From: Pseudomonadota bacterium
Lineage (GTDB): Bacteria; Myxococcota_A; Polyangia; Polyangiales; Polyangiaceae
Assembly (NCBI GenBank): GCA_023402175.1
Contig: JAEXCN010000185.1
Location: 1-53,345, forward strand
Length of the DNA: 53,345 nt
Reading direction: 5' to 3'
Shown in pieces: positions 1 to 8,396 of this stretch (within the stretch, counting starts at the first letter, position 1; the number at the start of each line of letters is the position of its first letter). The notes under the pieces were generated by a model. The model worked only from the letters and a program-made list of their open reading frames with translations, was not told the DNA's origin and made no database searches. Both the position numbers and the translations under genes were made by a program.

Positions 1-241
1 CGCATGTCGCACGCGGCGTAGCGGCGCATCCTAACTACATTCTCAGGAGAAAAGACAAGGGCGTCGTCTGGCCGGTCGCGAGACGTCGCGCGTCGAGAGC
101 TCGCGAAAGCGTGTTTTTCGGGATCAAAGGCCCCGCTGCCTGGGATAAGGGCACACAGGCGGATCTCTTCCAGCGTCGGGCTGACGAGAGAGTGCGAAGC
201 CTCGTGCCGAGCGCGCGAGGACGCTTCCACGAAAGGACGAA
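1..241. other. left-edge non-coding stretch
   Basis: I see no supported gene here. The last bases before the next gene carry an AGGA ribosome binding site (GAAAGGACGAA-ATG). The antisense reading frame across this stretch and the following gene is a GC-rich shadow. Confidence 0.4.
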
Positions 242-1765
242 ATGGCTCGCATCTCTCTTTCCCGTTCTCTCGTCGGCGCGTTCGTGCTCGTTCCCATGCT
301 CGTCATCGCAGCGTGCGCCGACAGTCATGACGAGCCCACGGCGACGCCCGAAGCCGACGCGGGTCCCGAAGCGACCACGCCCGACGGCAGCCCCGACAGC
401 GACACGCCGGACGTCACTCCGGACGCGCCGAGCGAGCCCGATCTCGAGCGCGACTACTGCACGCCGAGCGCGGCGCTCGTCTGCTCCCGCGCCGAGTCGT
501 GCCGTTGCGGCACGCTCGTCCCCGGCGGCTCCCTCGACGTCGCGGCCTGCACGGCGCGGGTCTCCGCGAAATGCATGGCGGCGTGGGGACCGTTCGTCAC
601 GGCCGGCGCGAAGATCGACAAGGCCGCGGCGACCGCGTGCATCGCGAAGCTCGATGCGTCGACGCCGACGTGCGGAGCTCCGAGCGGGCTCGTCGTCTTC
701 GCGGCCTGCGCCCCGTTCATGATCGAGCCCTCGAAGATCGGCGAGACGTGCAAGACGCCGTACTGCGCCGAAGGCTCCGGTCGATGCGTCTCCGGCAAAT
801 GCACCGCAGCGGGCACGGCAGGAACGCCGTGTCAGGATGAATTCAGGTGTGCCAGCGGCTTCGTCTGCAGCCCGGCCAGCGGAAAGTGCGTTGCGCAGGG
901 AGCGGCGGGCACGGCCTGCGAGGTCACCGAAGAATGCGCGCCGCCGCTCGCATGCCTCGGTGGAATGTGCAAAACGCTCAGCGCGATCGGCACCGCGTGC
1001 AGCGAAGCCAGCGAGTGCGCGGTCGGTGCGGTCTGCGCCAACGGAACTTGCAACGTACCCCCTGCCACGTGCACGCAATCGAGCGAGTGCGGGCAAGGCC
1101 AATCGTGCGGCTCGGCCCGCAACTGCGCGGCACGCGTCGGCGCCGGCGGAGCGTGCGTCGAGGATCGCGATTGCGATCCCGCGCTCTACTGCGACGACGC
1201 CAGCCAGACGTGCATCGCCCGTCCGGCAGAGGGTGCGGACTGTGCGAAGGGTACCGTCTGCGCCCCCGGCCTCGGCTGCAGCGCCGACAACGGGACGTGC
1301 CTCCCCCTCCCGGGCGAGGGACAGGCCTGCGCGGCCGATCAGCCGTTCTGCGCCGGCAACCTCGGATGCGTCGACTGGATGTGCGCGCCGCTGCCGACGC
1401 AGGGCAAGGCGTGCACGATCGACAGCCGCTGCGCGGCGGGCTTCGCGTGTGACTTCGGCAACGACGGATCGGTGTGCATCGTCCCTCGTGCAGCCGGTGA
1501 GTCGTGCGCGAGCGACCGGAGCTGTGGCGCGGGCCTGCATTGCGGTAGCGCCGGCGTCTGTGAGGCCGACAAAGCGGCCGGCGCTGCGTGCGGCTCGAGC
1601 GCGGAATGCGCCGGCGCGTGCGCGCCCGACAAGAGCGCCGGCCTCTCGTGTCGCGCTCCGCTCGCTGCCGGCGATCCGTGCCTCTCGTCAGACGATTGCC
1701 CGGACACGCTCCGCTGCGCCCCGCAGCCGAAGAAGTGCCTCGCGCAGGTCTGCAACGCGCTCTGA
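242..1765 (+). CDS. Cys-rich repeat lipoprotein
   Basis: This is a 507-residue predicted lipoprotein. A hydrophobic signal ends in the lipobox LVIAAC at about residues 17-22. A low-complexity Asp/Pro/Thr/Ala linker follows, as is usual for myxobacterial surface lipoproteins. The rest is a series of about ten Cys-rich modules of the form G-x-x-C-x5-C-x-x-G-x-x-C, resembling the dickkopf-like repeats common in Myxococcota. ATG 242 is preceded by a good AGGA ribosome binding site. The protein is probably anchored in the outer membrane and disulfide-rich. It lies next to cassette A but is not one of its eight members: its Cys spacing differs from the CGACG repeats of cassette gene 4. The function is unknown. 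Confidence 0.85.
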   Translation: MARISLSRSLVGAFVLVPMLVIAACADSHDEPTATPEADAGPEATTPDGSPDSDTPDVTPDAPSEPDLERDYCTPSAALVCSRAESCRCGTLVPGGSLDVAACTARVSAKCMAAWGPFVTAGAKIDKAAATACIAKLDASTPTCGAPSGLVVFAACAPFMIEPSKIGETCKTPYCAEGSGRCVSGKCTAAGTAGTPCQDEFRCASGFVCSPASGKCVAQGAAGTACEVTEECAPPLACLGGMCKTLSAIGTACSEASECAVGAVCANGTCNVPPATCTQSSECGQGQSCGSARNCAARVGAGGACVEDRDCDPALYCDDASQTCIARPAEGADCAKGTVCAPGLGCSADNGTCLPLPGEGQACAADQPFCAGNLGCVDWMCAPLPTQGKACTIDSRCAAGFACDFGNDGSVCIVPRAAGESCASDRSCGAGLHCGSAGVCEADKAAGAACGSSAECAGACAPDKSAGLSCRAPLAAGDPCLSSDDCPDTLRCAPQPKKCLAQVCNAL

Positions 1766-2055
1766 CTGTGCCTATCCCTCTTGGGCGGTGACGCGGCCGC
1801 CCGCAAGTCAGCGGATGGAGTCGAGCAGCATCTCCACGATCTCACCGTACGGCGCTCGCGCTACGCCTCGCCCGCGGAGGTCGGGAAGTCCGGCGGGCGT
1901 CGCTGGTTGCTGGTGTGTTCCGATCCTCTGCTCCCGCCGCACCGGAAATCACGCAAGAGCCTGTTCGCCGCGATGCTCGGGAGCTCTACCACCGACGTTT
2001 CTACGCTTCCGAGTCGTGGAGAGCGGAAGAGATTGGCTCGTCGGCACGACGTTCG
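1766..2055. other. intergenic region upstream of cassette A
   Basis: I found no convincing gene in these 290 bases. The open frames here have the Arg/Ser-rich composition of shadow frames. The promoter for cassette gene 1 should lie here, but I see no clear -35/-10 pair. Confidence 0.3.
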
Positions 2056-3144
2056 ATGAACGTTGCGCGGCGCGGTCCGAGTACCATCTCGCGCGGAGGT
2101 CTCGGATTGCCGTTGGGGTTGCGCGACGCGCGTGCTCGAGCGCGGACGCTGGCGAGCGCGGCCGGGCTCGTCTTCGCGATGCGCTCGGGGCGTGCTGGCG
2201 CCGCGGAGCTCGAGCTCACGTGGTCCGCGCCTTCTGGCTGTCCGTCGCGCCAGGCGATCGTCGATGCGACGCAGGCACGCCTCGGGGTACGCCAACTCGA
2301 CGCATCGCCGGAGCTCGTCGTCGTCGACGGCACGGTGTCGCCGCGAGACGGAGGATTCGTCATCGCGCTCGTGTTGAAGGATGGGTCCGGCCATGACGTC
2401 GGCGTGCGCGAGGTGCGAGTCGAAGCGGATCACTGTAGTGCCGTCGAGGGGCCCGCCGCACTCATGCTGGCGATCATCGTCACGACGCGCTCCCGCGCGG
2501 TGCCCCCCGATCATCCGCCGGAGCCGGAGGAGGGATCACCGCCGGCGCTGCCCGCGCCGCCGGCGCCCGGGCGCTCCGCCGCGATGGAAACGTCGCCGTC
2601 ACGTGCCAACGGTCGGGCGAGCGCACACAGACCACGTGTTTCGCTCGGAGCCGCGGGCACCGCTTCGCTCGGTCTCCTCCCGACCGCAGGTCTCGGCGCC
2701 GCCCTCCGTGCGACGTACACCCCGGCGTCGCTCGTCGTCGTCGGTCTCCAGACGACCTTCGAGCTCGGCAGCTTCGTCCCCACCGCGAACGGCGGCGTCG
2801 GGTTCCAGTTCATGGGAGCCTCTGCCCTCGCGGGCCTTCAAGCGATGCGCACGTCGCGTTTCGAGCTCATCCTCACGGCCGCGGTGGGCGCAGGAGTCGT
2901 TCGCACGGCGCCGACCGGCTTCGGCGTGGTCCACACGAACGCAAACCCGACCGCGCTCGCCGGACCAGGCGTGCTCATCCGTACCAGGCTGACGCCGCGC
3001 CTCTTCGCGGAGGTATTCCCCGGGATCGACGTCGTGCTCGTCCGCGACAGGTTCCAGATCCGCGACGGAGAGCGACGCGAAATCCATCGCCCGGAGCCGT
3101 TCGCGGCCCGGCTCTCGCTCGGCCTCGCGTACGAATTTCCCTGA
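2056..3144 (+). CDS. cassette A gene 1: exported protein with conserved Cys pair
   Basis: The 362-residue protein has a long N-terminal export segment ending near an Ala-Gly-Ala-Ala cleavage site. A compact domain follows: 'GCPSR..I.DAT.ARLG', then a second Cys in 'DHCSAVEG', then 'ALMLAIIV'. A Pro-rich linker leads to a roughly 170-residue C-terminal half rich in alternating hydrophobic/Gly strands, which may be an outer-membrane barrel or propeller-like domain. Homologues with the same Cys pair open cassettes B (23525-24565) and C (30111-31208) and survive in scar D (46231-47195). I chose ATG 2056 because upstream in-frame Met codons would add non-conserved residues; this start has no strong ribosome binding site. 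Lying directly before the sigma gene, it could be the sensor or signal-receiving partner (inference). Confidence 0.65.
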   Translation: MNVARRGPSTISRGGLGLPLGLRDARARARTLASAAGLVFAMRSGRAGAAELELTWSAPSGCPSRQAIVDATQARLGVRQLDASPELVVVDGTVSPRDGGFVIALVLKDGSGHDVGVREVRVEADHCSAVEGPAALMLAIIVTTRSRAVPPDHPPEPEEGSPPALPAPPAPGRSAAMETSPSRANGRASAHRPRVSLGAAGTASLGLLPTAGLGAALRATYTPASLVVVGLQTTFELGSFVPTANGGVGFQFMGASALAGLQAMRTSRFELILTAAVGAGVVRTAPTGFGVVHTNANPTALAGPGVLIRTRLTPRLFAEVFPGIDVVLVRDRFQIRDGERREIHRPEPFAARLSLGLAYEFP

Positions 3145-3168
3145 GCCGGCAGAAATCGACGATTCGCA

Positions 3169-3175
3169 TTAAAAT
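3169..3175 (+). promoter_or_regulatory. AT-rich -10-like element before cassette A sigma gene
   Basis: TTAAAAT stands out in very GC-rich DNA, 30 nt upstream of the GTG start of the sigma gene. Comparable AT blocks lie 28 nt before the sigma starts in cassettes B and C. I see no convincing -35 element, so this is only a candidate. Confidence 0.3.
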
Positions 3176-3204
3176 TTCGCGGCGGACCGGGCATAGGCCG
3201 CTGC

Positions 3205-3744
3205 GTGGATGCCTCGCTCACACGCGCATTCGACACGCGTGGCGTGGTTGACGCCGTGGCCGCCGCGCCGATCACGGTGGAGGCCCTCTTTTGCGAGCAC
3301 GTCGGGTTCGTGTGGCGGATCCTTCGCCACTTTGGCGTCGCGAGGTCCGACCTCGACGACCAGACACAGGAAGTCTTCATCGTGGCCCATCGACGCCTCT
3401 CGGAGTGGGACGGTCAGCAGCCTCGCGCGTGGCTCTACGCCATCGCGCGCCGGTGCGCGGCGAGGTACCGGCGCCAGAGCCATCGCCGCCACGAGCGCCC
3501 GGTCGAGACGGTACCCGAAGGAACCGACACCCGCGATCCGGCCGCCGGCATGGAGCTCGACAAGCTCGGCCTCGCGCTCGACGCGCTCGACGAGGACAAG
3601 CGATCCGTCTTCGTTCTGTACGAGGTCGAAGAGATGACGATGCGTGAAGTTGCCGAAGTGGTGGGGTGCACGCTGCCTACCGCCTACGCTCGCCTCTACG
3701 CTGCGCGGCGCGAGCTCGCGCGCGCTCTGACGGAGTCCCGATGA
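3205..3744 (+). CDS. cassette A gene 2: ECF RNA polymerase sigma factor
   Basis: This 179-residue protein has the usual ECF sigma length. Region 2 covers about residues 30-95, with 'LDDQTQEVFIVAHRRL' and 'WLYAIARRCAARYRR' for core binding and -10 recognition. Region 4 covers about 125-173, with 'DEDKRSVFVLYEVEEMTM', 'EVAEVVGC' and the recognition helix 'TAYARLYAARREL'. The GTG start gives a short N-terminus. The next gene starts inside its stop codon (ATGA), so the sigma factor and the membrane protein are translationally coupled, the typical layout of a sigma/anti-sigma pair. It probably drives its own cassette (inference). Confidence 0.9.
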   Translation: MDASLTRAFDTRGVVDAVAAAPITVEALFCEHVGFVWRILRHFGVARSDLDDQTQEVFIVAHRRLSEWDGQQPRAWLYAIARRCAARYRRQSHRRHERPVETVPEGTDTRDPAAGMELDKLGLALDALDEDKRSVFVLYEVEEMTMREVAEVVGCTLPTAYARLYAARRELARALTESR

Positions 3745-4490
3745 GCCCCGACGGCTTCGAGGATCCGCCGCGGATCGACGACGAAGGTCCCGATGCGCTC
3801 CGCAGGCTGGTGCGCGCGCGCCGGGAGGGCCCCGCGGCCGCCGACATCGCCAAGATGTCCGAGCATCTCACGGCCACTGGCGTTTTCGGATCGGGCTCGA
3901 GCGCGGCCGTGCGGGCCGAGAGGCCATTTGCACTCTACAAGATCGCGGGCGTCGGTCTTCTCGCCGCTGGTGGCCTCTTGCTCACGTGGCACGCGACTCG
4001 CGCGCCTATCGCGCCGCCGGCTGCGCTGGCGAAGAGCCCCTCTGCTCCGCATCCGTCTGCCGGAACGGAGGCCGAACCGCGCTCCGCAGAGCACCCTCTG
4101 GTCGAGGAGGTCTCCGTCGACGAGCTTCCGTCCGCGCCGCCGCTGCCGGCACGGCGGGCCGGCACGCCATCGTCGGCGACAGCGGGCAAACCGGTCGCGA
4201 GTATCCCGTCGGGGGGCGTCGCTCCGTCCGCGTCCGAGCTCGAGCTCGTTCAACGCGCGCAGGCCGCGCTCGCCGCGGATCCGCGTCGCGCGCTCGCCGT
4301 CACGGCGGAGCACGAGCGGGCGTTCCCGTCCGGTGAGTTCGTACAGGAACGAGAGGCGATCGCCGTCGAGGCGCTCGCACAGCTCGGCCAGAAGGCGGAG
4401 GCCGTCCGCCGTGCACGCGCGCTCCTCGATCGATATCCGCGCACGCCGTACGCCCCCCGCATCGAGATGGTGCTCGGACAGCGGCCATAG
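3741..4490 (+). CDS. cassette A gene 3: single-pass membrane protein, probable anti-sigma factor
   Basis: The 249-residue protein has a cytoplasmic N-terminus of about 64 residues, one transmembrane helix at about 65-83 and a Pro/Ala/Ser-rich spacer. The C-terminal helical domain has TPR-like periodicity ('AQAALAADPRRALAVTAEHE', 'FVQEREAIAVEALAQLG', 'RARALLDRYP'). The N-terminus lacks the zinc-binding H-x3-C-x2-C motif of ZAS anti-sigma factors. The anti-sigma role rests on coupling to the sigma gene (ATGA overlap) and on topology. The C-terminal domain, presumably periplasmic, is conserved in cassettes B and C (VQER..IA.EALA..G) and may sense the state of the lipoproteins. Confidence 0.7.
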   Translation: MSPDGFEDPPRIDDEGPDALRRLVRARREGPAAADIAKMSEHLTATGVFGSGSSAAVRAERPFALYKIAGVGLLAAGGLLLTWHATRAPIAPPAALAKSPSAPHPSAGTEAEPRSAEHPLVEEVSVDELPSAPPLPARRAGTPSSATAGKPVASIPSGGVAPSASELELVQRAQAALAADPRRALAVTAEHERAFPSGEFVQEREAIAVEALAQLGQKAEAVRRARALLDRYPRTPYAPRIEMVLGQRP

Positions 4491-4570
4491 CGCCGCCCGC
4501 CATTTCCCAGATTTCAACCCCGAGCTCACGCTTTCAGCGGCGAGACTCCCAACTCCATCAGAGCGGCCGA

Positions 4571-5773
4571 ATGCTTCGACGTATTGCGCGATACGGCGCC
4601 ATATCCACTCCCGTCTTGTCGTTGACGCTCGCCTTGGTGTTCGGAGGCTGCGGGCGCGATGTGCTGCTGGCCGAGACGACCGAGGCGGGCTCGCGCCCTT
4701 CGTTCGTCCCGCCGGACGCCGACGTCCCCGTGGAGGCCGGCCTCACCGCGTATTGTGCCACGAACAAGTGCCCTCCCGGTTGGACGACCTGCCCCAACTC
4801 GCGCTTTCCGTGCGACGTGAACCTGCTGACGGACCCGAGCAACTGCGGTGCCTGCGGGCGCGCATGTCCCCCGGGAAGCTGGCGCGAAACATTCGCGTGC
4901 GTCGATGGAGCCTGCGTCGCGCAGTGCAAGCTAGAGTCGTTGCGCCTCGATTGCGACGGTCTTGCTGACGACGGTTGCGAAACTTATAAGCTCAACAATG
5001 ACCACTGCGGCGCGTGCGGGAACAAGTGCTCCGATCCAGCCAAGCGGTGCGCCGACCAAACCGGCGACGGCGAGCACTTCGACTGTGGCTGCCCAGCCGA
5101 CAGACTCTACTGCTATGGGCGCTGCGTCGACAGCAAGAACGACGATGCAAACTGCGGCGGCTGCTTCAAGTTTTGCGACCCAACCGGCGGCGGCGCCCCC
5201 GACTTGGCGAATGCCTATTACGGGTGCGGTAACGGCGAATGCGGGACAATCAAATGCAAGGCTAGATTTGAAAATTGCGACGGTTTGATGGAGAACGGTT
5301 GTGAGACACACCTCGTGTCGGACGCAAACTGTGGCGCATGCGGAAACGCGTGCCCGGACGGCCAGGCGTGCCGTGTGAACAACGAGTCCGGGCAGATCCA
5401 ATGCATGTGTCCGCCGGGCCTGACGTACTGCGAAGCGGGCTGTTCCGGCGATGAATGCAAAGGCGTATGCGTCGACCTCACGTCGAACCCATCGCATTGC
5501 GGGACCTGCGGCGCCCGGTGCCCGAGCAACGTTCTTTCCGATGACCACCGGCACATCTGCAGCTACGGAACGTGCACGATGCGCTGCGGAGATGGTTACG
5601 CCGACTGCAACAACAGTGAGTCCGATGGCTGCGAAGTAAACACGAACAGCGATCCGCGAAACTGTGGCAGCTGCGGAAATGCTTGCGACGCAGTGGCTGG
5701 GCAGGCGTGCGTCGCCGGACGATGCGTCGTCGAGCCTTGCGACAGCGAAGGCACAGGAGCCACCGCACGATGA
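4571..5773 (+). CDS. cassette A gene 4: Cys-rich CGACG-repeat lipoprotein
   Basis: This is a 400-residue lipoprotein with signal 'LSLTLALVFGGC' and Cys at about residue 27. The mature part holds repeated modules of the form 'D-C-D-G-x3-[ND]-G-C-E-T-x4-D-x2-N-C-G-x-C-G-N-x-C', with more than 40 cysteines. The opening 'AYCATNKCPPGWTTCPNSRFPCDV' type block is conserved in the cassette B and C versions, and the C-terminus 'CDAVAGQACVAGRCVVEPCD' is nearly the same as in B. The middle (about 4940-5660) is less GC-rich than its surroundings. This fits its Asn/Lys/Cys content and need not mean transfer. The stop overlaps the next start (ATGA). It is probably an extracellular disulfide-stabilised stalk or scaffold; the function is unknown. 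Confidence 0.85.
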   Translation: MLRRIARYGAISTPVLSLTLALVFGGCGRDVLLAETTEAGSRPSFVPPDADVPVEAGLTAYCATNKCPPGWTTCPNSRFPCDVNLLTDPSNCGACGRACPPGSWRETFACVDGACVAQCKLESLRLDCDGLADDGCETYKLNNDHCGACGNKCSDPAKRCADQTGDGEHFDCGCPADRLYCYGRCVDSKNDDANCGGCFKFCDPTGGGAPDLANAYYGCGNGECGTIKCKARFENCDGLMENGCETHLVSDANCGACGNACPDGQACRVNNESGQIQCMCPPGLTYCEAGCSGDECKGVCVDLTSNPSHCGTCGARCPSNVLSDDHRHICSYGTCTMRCGDGYADCNNSESDGCEVNTNSDPRNCGSCGNACDAVAGQACVAGRCVVEPCDSEGTGATAR

Positions 5774-6978
5774 GCACCACGCGACATCGATCTTTCGCGC
5801 CAATCTTCGCGGCGGGCGCGCTCTCATGTGCGGCGGCGAGCGTGTTCGTCGGGGCATGCGCGTCCAACGAGAGCGATTTCCCCGCCGAGCCGGACGCTGC
5901 AGTGCTGCCCGCGCCCACGCCAGATGCTGCGCAGGACGACGCGGAGGCCGGGGCGTGCACAGAGGACTGCGAGTACTTCCCGGAGACGTGTGGGCCTGAT
6001 GTCCTCTGTCCGAACGGTCCGTTCAATCCCACAACCCCGACGGTCGGCATGGATTGGCGGACGCGTGTCAACGTCATCGTCGGCCGGTCGGCGAGCGACG
6101 TTTGGATGGCGGGGGCGGCCGGAGCGGTGGCGCATTTCGACGGGACGTCGTGGACACCGTCCGAGCTCGGGACGCAGGAGTCGCAACGCGCCCTTTGGCT
6201 CCTCGACTCGGGAGAGGTCTCGCTCGGCCGGGTGCAGAGAGTCTACACGCGTGGGCTCGACTTCGACGCCGATGGTGCCGACGCCGGCGGTGCAGTCTCC
6301 GCAGGTGGCTGGTCGCTTCGCACGCCGCCGCCGATGCCATCCGACTTCGGGTACGAGCTCACGGCGACGTGGTCCGCACCCGGCGCGGAGTCACTCTGGT
6401 TGGCGACCGAGAGGGGGCTCTGGCGCATGCGTCTCACTCCGGCGTCGACGTTCGAGATCGTCCCCAGCGTTCCGCCATCCGTGTGCAACGTCATCCCGTG
6501 TCGCCGGATGCGGAGTATCCACGGAGCCTCCAAAAGAATTCTTTGGGCGGTAGGCGACGTCGGTTCGGCAGTACGCATCACCGAGGCGGATACTGATACA
6601 CCGACGGCGACACCGCTCAACACGCTGACCTGGACGGGGCTCGCCGGCGTATGGGCAGCGTCCGACACGGACGCCTGGGCGGTCGGCGGGACGGGGACCA
6701 TCCGCCACTACACCGGCGACGGGCGGCGCTGGGATGTCGTGTCCGACGTGCCGACGACCGAGAATCTCAACGCCGTGTGGGGAACGTCCCCGTCCGACGT
6801 CTGGGCTGTCGGGAATGCAGGCGTCGTCCTTCACTACGACGGAACGCGCTGGTCGCGCGTGAAGATCGCGGGCCTCGGCACACGTCGGCCCGATTTGTAC
6901 ACCGTCTGGTCGCCGGGGCGGGGGCACATCTGGATCGGAGGCCAGGGCGTCGTTCTCGCGCTTGGAGGAAAATCATGA
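5770..6978 (+). CDS. cassette A gene 5: SDVW-repeat beta-propeller lipoprotein
   Basis: This 402-residue lipoprotein has a lipobox at 'FVGAC'. Next comes a short Cys head, 'CTEDCEYFPETCGPDVLC', which is almost the same in cassette B. The body has repeats such as 'IVGRSASDVWMAGAAGAVAH', 'VWAASDTDAWAVGGTGTIRH' and 'VWGTSPSDVWAVGNAGVVLH'. This is the Trp/Asp 'SDVWAVG..G.I.H.DG..W' repeat common in myxobacterial secreted proteins and expected to fold as a beta-propeller. ATG 5770 is chosen because it overlaps the preceding stop and begins the signal peptide; upstream in-frame Met codons fall inside gene 4. It probably binds a ligand at the cell surface; the ligand is unknown. Confidence 0.85.
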   Translation: MSTTRHRSFAPIFAAGALSCAAASVFVGACASNESDFPAEPDAAVLPAPTPDAAQDDAEAGACTEDCEYFPETCGPDVLCPNGPFNPTTPTVGMDWRTRVNVIVGRSASDVWMAGAAGAVAHFDGTSWTPSELGTQESQRALWLLDSGEVSLGRVQRVYTRGLDFDADGADAGGAVSAGGWSLRTPPPMPSDFGYELTATWSAPGAESLWLATERGLWRMRLTPASTFEIVPSVPPSVCNVIPCRRMRSIHGASKRILWAVGDVGSAVRITEADTDTPTATPLNTLTWTGLAGVWAASDTDAWAVGGTGTIRHYTGDGRRWDVVSDVPTTENLNAVWGTSPSDVWAVGNAGVVLHYDGTRWSRVKIAGLGTRRPDLYTVWSPGRGHIWIGGQGVVLALGGKS

Positions 6979-8396
6979 GACGCGGACTTCTCCTCGCTTG
7001 CTCATCGGTCGTGCTCGGGGCCGCCGTGGCTTGCGCGACGTCCGAGGACGGCGCGCCAGCGCAACCTCGGAACGACGAGATCGAGCTGCCGGACGGCGCC
7101 GTCAACGACGACGCGAGCCCCGCCGATGACGGCGCGGTCCCGCGCGTGCGATCGTGCAGCGACGCGGGCTGGTGCACGACCTCGCTACCCGGTCACGACC
7201 TGACGCTCACCGACATCTGGCCCTTCGAGAGCCGCGCGTTCGCGATCGCGGAGAGCCCCACCCACGGCGTCAAGATCCTCGAATGGGACGATGCCGCGCA
7301 GACGTGGAGCTACATCGACGACAACAGTCAGAACGAATACGGAATGGGCAAATACGCAGGGAAGATCTGGGCACCGAGCGAGAACGAGGTCTACTACGGC
7401 ATTGCGCCTGGATACATTTATCATGGCACGCGCGCAGCAACCTCCTCGCCCTGGTCGTGGCAGCGCAGCCGACTCGAAGACAACAGTCCCGACACCAACC
7501 CCGAGCACGATCACGGCCTTCCCCGTTACGCCTCGATCCAGACCGGGGCCGTGCCTGCCGACTATCCGGCGCTCGGTGTCTGGGGCACGTCGGCCGACGA
7601 CGTCTACGCGTGGTATGCGAACACGATCTTCCATCGCAAAACCGAGGACGGAGGCAAAGCCGTTTGGCACGTCGACCACATCGTGGATGACGCCGACAAT
7701 CCCGCGGACACGTTCTTCATCTTCAGTGCCGCCGGCTCGAGCCGCGACGATGTCTGGTTCGCAGTAGGGAGAGGCCGATATGACGCGACAGGCCTCTTCG
7801 CCTGTCCTATGCTCATCCAAAAGACGATTGGCGGTTATCGACCTATCGTCGACAGCAACATCGACGAAACGGACGAGTATCTCCATTACATCGATACTTG
7901 CCAGGAGAAGGCCGGCGCCCTGAGCTTCGAGACCGGGTTCCCCGGCAATTTCAGCTGGCCCTGGACCAACGGCGGGTGGCTCACGAACCTCGAGTCGGCA
8001 GGCCCCGACGCCGTCGTCGGGATCCTGGGAGGGGACTCACTTGCCTACGTGTCATCGGAGGACGGCGGCGTCGCCCGCAGGAACGAGGTCAGGGTCTCGG
8101 TCCCTCGCGACAGCATGCCGTCGCTCTTGAGCTCGGTTTGGATGCACGGGACGGATGCGTGGCTCAGCGGCTGGGGCATCGTCCTTCGGACGCAGAACGA
8201 TCCGGGCAAGTGGAGCCTGGGTTTCGGTCTCACGATGCCCGGCGAAAACACGATGGACGGGGGAACGTTCAGCGTCTCTACGACCGTACTCGACGGCGCT
8301 CCTCTCGACGCGCCGCTCTACCGCGTGCGGGGTACCTCGAACACCAACCTTTGGGCGGTCGGAGCTCGCTATGCACTTCACAAAACGACGCCTTGA
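6975..8396 (+). CDS. cassette A gene 6: second SDVW-type propeller lipoprotein
   Basis: This 473-residue lipoprotein has signal 'LACSSVVLGAAVAC' and a short Cys head 'CSDAGWCTTSLPGHDLTLTD'. The body repeats 'IWAPSENEVYYGIAPGYIYH', 'VWGTSADDVYAWYANTIFH', 'AGSSRDDVWFAVG' and ends 'TNLWAVGARYALHKTTP'. The repeats are more diverged than in gene 5 (DVY/EVYY variants). The start overlaps the gene 5 stop (ATGA). The last 26 bases overlap the start of gene 7, an arrangement also seen in cassette B. The function is unknown; I infer a surface-exposed propeller. Confidence 0.82.
   Translation: MRRGLLLACSSVVLGAAVACATSEDGAPAQPRNDEIELPDGAVNDDASPADDGAVPRVRSCSDAGWCTTSLPGHDLTLTDIWPFESRAFAIAESPTHGVKILEWDDAAQTWSYIDDNSQNEYGMGKYAGKIWAPSENEVYYGIAPGYIYHGTRAATSSPWSWQRSRLEDNSPDTNPEHDHGLPRYASIQTGAVPADYPALGVWGTSADDVYAWYANTIFHRKTEDGGKAVWHVDHIVDDADNPADTFFIFSAAGSSRDDVWFAVGRGRYDATGLFACPMLIQKTIGGYRPIVDSNIDETDEYLHYIDTCQEKAGALSFETGFPGNFSWPWTNGGWLTNLESAGPDAVVGILGGDSLAYVSSEDGGVARRNEVRVSVPRDSMPSLLSSVWMHGTDAWLSGWGIVLRTQNDPGKWSLGFGLTMPGENTMDGGTFSVSTTVLDGAPLDAPLYRVRGTSNTNLWAVGARYALHKTTP

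Noticed and set aside
35..1540. 501-codon minus-strand frame opposite the first Cys-rich lipoprotein
   Set aside because: Low-complexity Ala/Arg composition; the plus strand has a signal peptide, ribosome binding site and Cys repeats.
1781..2055. Small open frames between the first gene and cassette A
   Set aside because: Arg/Ser-rich shadow composition, no ribosome binding site and no counterpart upstream of cassettes B and C.
4940..5660. Lower-GC middle of cassette A gene 4 as horizontally acquired DNA
   Set aside because: The amino acids used (Asn, Lys, Cys, Tyr) explain the shift, and the B copy encodes the same modules in the same place.
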